DNA of 64,000 bases from NCBI GenBank assembly GCA_025998755.1, contig AP024674.1, positions 558,001-622,000 on the forward strand, written 5' to 3'. This DNA is from Armatimonadota bacterium. Lineage in GTDB: Bacteria; Armatimonadota; UBA5829; DSUL01. Below the pieces are notes generated by a model. That model was not told where the DNA came from, ran no database searches, and saw nothing but the letters and a program-made list of their open reading frames with translations. Positions 61,826-64,000 of the stretch are shown here, piece after piece. Numbering within the stretch: position 1 is the first letter of the stretch; the number at the start of each line of letters is the position of its first letter. A program made the translations under genes and the position numbers.

Positions 61826-62470
61826 TCAGGCCTTGCGCCGGAGCGCGGCGATCGCCGCAAGCCCCAGCCCCGCCATCGTCATTGAGAGTGGTTCCGGGAT
61901 GGGCGCCGGAACGTGCGCCGTGGCCACTCCGCCGTCAATAATCTGCATGGACACCCGAGCCGCAGGCGGCCACGTGGAGACCACCCACAGATAGGATGTC
62001 TCGCCGGCGAACAGGCCGTCGCCGTTCGGTGTGGCGTCCCAGCTGATCTTGAGCGGGGTGACCCCCTGAGCCACCAGGCTCAGAGGCCCGACGCCGTTGT
62101 TCTCATACTGCCCGAACTGCAGCACCGGTCCTACCGTCTTGATGAGCGCAGTGTTCAGGTTGACGGTGATCCTCCCGATGCTGTCCGCGGGGAGCACAAA
62201 GTTCTTGGCGTTGACCCGGTACCAGTAGAAGTAGTCGCCCGGGGCTCCGGCCGCCGTTGCGACGGCGTAGCTGACACCGGCCGTGAAGATGGTGTTGTTG
62301 AAGTTGTCCAGTCCCAGCACCACCTGCTCCGGACTGAACATCAGAGCGGCGAAGTCCGCCGCCGTGAACCCGGCCGGAAGTGAGTTGGTCGTCACCTGAC
62401 CGGTTGCGGACACGGCCAAAAGCACCGCGGCCACCGCCGACAGCGCAGCGATTCTGAACCCGGTCTTCAT
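61826..62470 (-). CDS. PEP-CTERM surface protein, paralogue 1
   Basis: 214 aa exported protein. N-terminal signal peptide (IAALSAVAAVLLAVSATGQ), a beta-rich body, and a C-terminal sorting signal: PIPEPLSM, a hydrophobic segment MAGLGLAAIAAL, then basic RRKA. This is the PEP-CTERM signal handled by exosortase, which is not in the window. Closely similar along its length to the next gene; both share VGPVLQFGQYEN and SWDATPNGDGLFAGET. ATG 62470 is chosen because GGAGGGA lies about 8 nt upstream; an ATG 15 nt earlier is possible. Confidence 0.9.
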   Translation of the reverse strand: MKTGFRIAALSAVAAVLLAVSATGQVTTNSLPAGFTAADFAALMFSPEQVVLGLDNFNNTIFTAGVSYAVATAAGAPGDYFYWYRVNAKNFVLPADSIGRITVNLNTALIKTVGPVLQFGQYENNGVGPLSLVAQGVTPLKISWDATPNGDGLFAGETSYLWVVSTWPPAARVSMQIIDGGVATAHVPAPIPEPLSMTMAGLGLAAIAALRRKA

Positions 62471-62659
62471 AAGCGTTCCCTCCATCCCTTACAGATCTTC
62501 AACCGGCGCATCGTTGCCGCCCGGAGCGGAAACACCGCCGGAGGGATCAGTCGCACAGGATCCGTCACGCTTGCAGGATATCCTCTCTACAGAGGCTTTC
62601 CCACGTACGCCGACTGTATCTCTTCAGACCACGAATTTCAAGGGGGTGGGGCAATAATC

Positions 62660-62675
62660 AGGTATAAATACCTGC
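62660..62675 (-). promoter_or_regulatory. palindromic element upstream of PEP-CTERM gene 1
   Basis: CAGGTAT-AA-ATACCTG is a perfect 7-bp inverted repeat 190 nt before the gene. The minus-strand sequence GGTATTTATACCTGATT recurs with three changes upstream of the paralogue (63693-63709). It is a probable operator and may overlap a -10. The rest of the 62471-62774 gap is leader without an evident known riboswitch, plus the terminator of gene 2. Confidence 0.45.
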
Positions 62676-62689
62676 GTTTGTGCAGGGCA

Positions 62690-62719
62690 AAAAGCCTCCG
62701 GCCTTCAGGCCGGAGGCTC
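62690..62719 (-). terminator. rho-independent terminator after PEP-CTERM gene 2
   Basis: Perfect 11-bp stem AGCCTCCGGCC/GGCCGGAGGCT with a 4-nt loop (62694-62719); on the minus strand it is followed by TTTT. It separates the two PEP-CTERM transcription units. Confidence 0.88.
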
Positions 62720-62774
62720 TGGATTCTCAAGGCAGGCTGCCTGCAAGAGGAGGCAGACTGCACTGGATCAGGAG

Positions 62775-63419
62775 TTACGCCCTGCGGCGCAAACCTGCGA
62801 TCGCGGTCAGTCCCAGACCGGCGAGAACCATCGAGACGGGCTCGGGGGCGGGAGCTACCACGCGAGCGGTACCAACGCCACCGTCAATCAGCTGCATCGA
62901 GACAGGAACACCGCCCGGATATGTGCTGACCAGCCACAGGTAAGTGGTCTCTCCGGCGAACAGGCCGTCGCCGTTCGGGGTTGCGTCCCACGACAGCTTC
63001 ACCGGGGTGATGGGGCCGGCCACCAGACTGTTGGGGCCTACTCCACCGTTCTCATACTGCCCGAACTGCAGCACGGGTCCCACCGTCTTGACCAGCGACG
63101 TGTCAAAGTTCACCGTCACCCGGCCGATGCTGTCGCCGGGCAGCGCGAACGACAGAGCCTGCACTTTATAGAAGTAGGCATAGTCGCCCGGACTTGCGGC
63201 GATCGAACCGATTGCATAGCTCACGCTGGCGGTGAACTTGGTGTTGTTGAAGTTGTCCAGACCCAGAACCGTCTGGCTTGGACTCCAGACCAACCCTGCA
63301 AACTCCGCCGGGGTCATCCCGGAGGGCAGAGAGTTGGTCAGGATCTGCGCTCCTGCCGGAACGGCCATCACGACCGCCGCCAGGAGGGCCAGAACCTTTC
63401 CTGCTGCTCGTACTCTCAT
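62775..63419 (-). CDS. PEP-CTERM surface protein, paralogue 2
   Basis: 214 aa. Signal peptide (VLALLAAVVMAVPAGAQ), beta-rich body with VLGLDNFNNTKF and SIGRVTVNF, and C-terminal PAPEPVSM, hydrophobic VLAGLGLTAIAGL, then RRRA. A tandem duplicate of gene 1 with the same length. Function of the body is unknown. The start is ATG at 63419, with AAGGAGAGG about 9 nt upstream. Confidence 0.9.
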   Translation of the reverse strand: MRVRAAGKVLALLAAVVMAVPAGAQILTNSLPSGMTPAEFAGLVWSPSQTVLGLDNFNNTKFTASVSYAIGSIAASPGDYAYFYKVQALSFALPGDSIGRVTVNFDTSLVKTVGPVLQFGQYENGGVGPNSLVAGPITPVKLSWDATPNGDGLFAGETTYLWLVSTYPGGVPVSMQLIDGGVGTARVVAPAPEPVSMVLAGLGLTAIAGLRRRA

Positions 63420-63692
63420 GCGGATACCTCTCCTTAGCCTATCAGTCCGTCGTCAGCTATCGCACCGCGAGCGCGCTCTGCTCCTTAGTCTGCTCCTTAG
63501 GTGGAGTGCTGCGCGCCCGTCAGTCTCGTGAAGGGAACCTTTGACCGGAGGTGCCCCCTCCGGCGCCCCTCTGCGCCGGACAGCTGGCCTTGGGAGGCCG
63601 AAAGCGCTCCCCACTCTTCCATTCACAGGTCACAGGCTACCCGAATCTTAGTCTACCAGTGGCGAGGTCTTTTTGCAACTCATTTTCGAGAA

Positions 63693-63729
63693 ATCAGGTA
63701 TTATTACCGTGCCCGGTCACACAAGCCAA
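63693..63729 (-). promoter_or_regulatory. promoter with palindromic element upstream of PEP-CTERM gene 2
   Basis: On the minus strand TTGGCT (63729-63724), 17 bp, TAATAA (63706-63701); the -10 lies inside GGTAATAATACCTGATT, the element shared with paralogue 1 (GGTA-N4-TACC core). The leader to gene 2 is long (about 275 nt) and GC-rich, with CGGCGC/GCGCCG and CCTCCGG repeats that can fold. I do not recognise it as a known riboswitch. Confidence 0.45.
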
Positions 63730-63753
63730 GTACCCCCGGCGGGAAATAACCTG

Positions 63754-64000
63754 TCAATCGTATTTCTCGACGTGAATCCTCTCCGCCGGCGCCCCGATCT
63801 CTTTCAGATACGCCACGGTCGTATCCACCATCTGTGGAGGACCGCACACGTAATAGAGTGCATCCGCCACCGCCTCGGTGGGGATGCACTCTTGCAGCAT
63901 CTGCTTGCTGATGCGGCCCCGGAAGCCATGCCACTCATGACCGTTCACCCGCGTGAGCGTGTGCATCACCCGCAGAGTCTTCAGCTCCTCGTGCAATCCT
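63754..64000 (-). CDS. FAD/NAD(P)-binding oxidoreductase, C-terminal end only
   Basis: Only the last ~82 residues are visible; the gene continues beyond the window. DALYYVCGPPQMVDTTVAYL and the ending APAERIHVEKYD are typical of the ferredoxin-NADP reductase / flavodoxin-reductase-like family (CGPPxM motif that binds the NAD(P) side, then the C-terminal ExF/Y). The reading frame is open to base 64000, so the TTG at 63996 is internal. The electron partner cannot be named from this fragment. Confidence 0.8.
   Translation of the reverse strand, partial: GLHEELKTLRVMHTLTRVNGHEWHGFRGRISKQMLQECIPTEAVADALYYVCGPPQMVDTTVAYLKEIGAPAERIHVEKYD

Noticed and set aside
62471-63692. Cyclic-di-GMP riboswitch before the PEP-CTERM genes
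   Set aside because: The conserved GACGCAAAGC and receptor-type core of that class is absent.

Overview
The window is a GC-rich bacterial chromosome segment with no tRNA, rRNA, insertion sequence, phage or CRISPR array that I can see. The best guess for the source is Armatimonadota or a neighbouring deep-branching phylum. The grounds are PEP-CTERM proteins, an HspR-type dnaK operon, futalosine-pathway menaquinone synthesis (MqnD), a K+-independent H+-pyrophosphatase, zinc-binding (C+) S4, S14 and L36, and very frequent TTG start codons. This placement is inference; a core-protein phylogeny would settle it.

Region 1 (1-32409, all plus strand) is one long transcription and translation super-cluster: rpoB (5' end cut off)-rpoC; then str (rpsL-rpsG-fusA-tuf), S10 (rpsJ-rplC-rplD-rplW-rplB-rpsS-rplV-rpsC-rplP-rpmC-rpsQ), spc (rplN-rplX-rplE-[EF-G-like]-rpsN-rpsH-rplF-rplR-rpsE-rpmD-rplO-secY-adk-map-infA-rpmJ) and alpha (rpsM-rpsK-rpsD-rpoA-rplQ), followed by truA-rplM-rpsI. 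Order is canonical except for a second EF-G-like GTPase between rplE and rpsN. RNA polymerase carries three modules absent from, for example, the Bacillus enzyme: a four-cysteine zinc ribbon and a ~155-residue helical insert in beta, and a ~53-residue insert in the beta' trigger-loop region. Several ribosomal proteins (L22, L5, L15, S5) have long low-complexity extensions. The rpoC-rpsL gap holds a near-consensus promoter followed by a terminator and a matching antiterminator candidate.

Region 2 (32459-36953, plus) has a secreted SH3-NlpC/P60 peptidase, a DUF1611 protein (a family that includes a D-glutamate N-acetyltransferase), and a triple-GAF SpoIIE-type phosphatase with its own promoter.

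Region 3 (36950-45067, minus) is a complete arginine pathway from glutamate, argC-argJ-argB-argD-argF-argG-argH, read from one good promoter. Region 4 (45140-49106, minus) is a heat-shock operon dnaK-hsp20-dnaJ(CbpA type)-hspR, with a HAIR-like HspR operator inside the dnaK promoter.

Region 5 (49258-61797) is mixed: a DUF4139 secreted protein; a beta-hydroxyacid dehydrogenase, a half-size TauE/SafE protein and a YHS-HMA copper ATPase; a VOC protein; a MogA/MoaB-like protein; the membrane pyrophosphatase hppA, divergent from trxB; then a YgfZ-like protein and mqnD. An orphan terminator at 55329-55362 suggests an unannotated small transcript.

Region 6 (61826-64000, minus) has two paralogous PEP-CTERM surface proteins that share an upstream palindromic element, and the C-terminal end of a flavodoxin-reductase-like oxidoreductase cut by the window edge.
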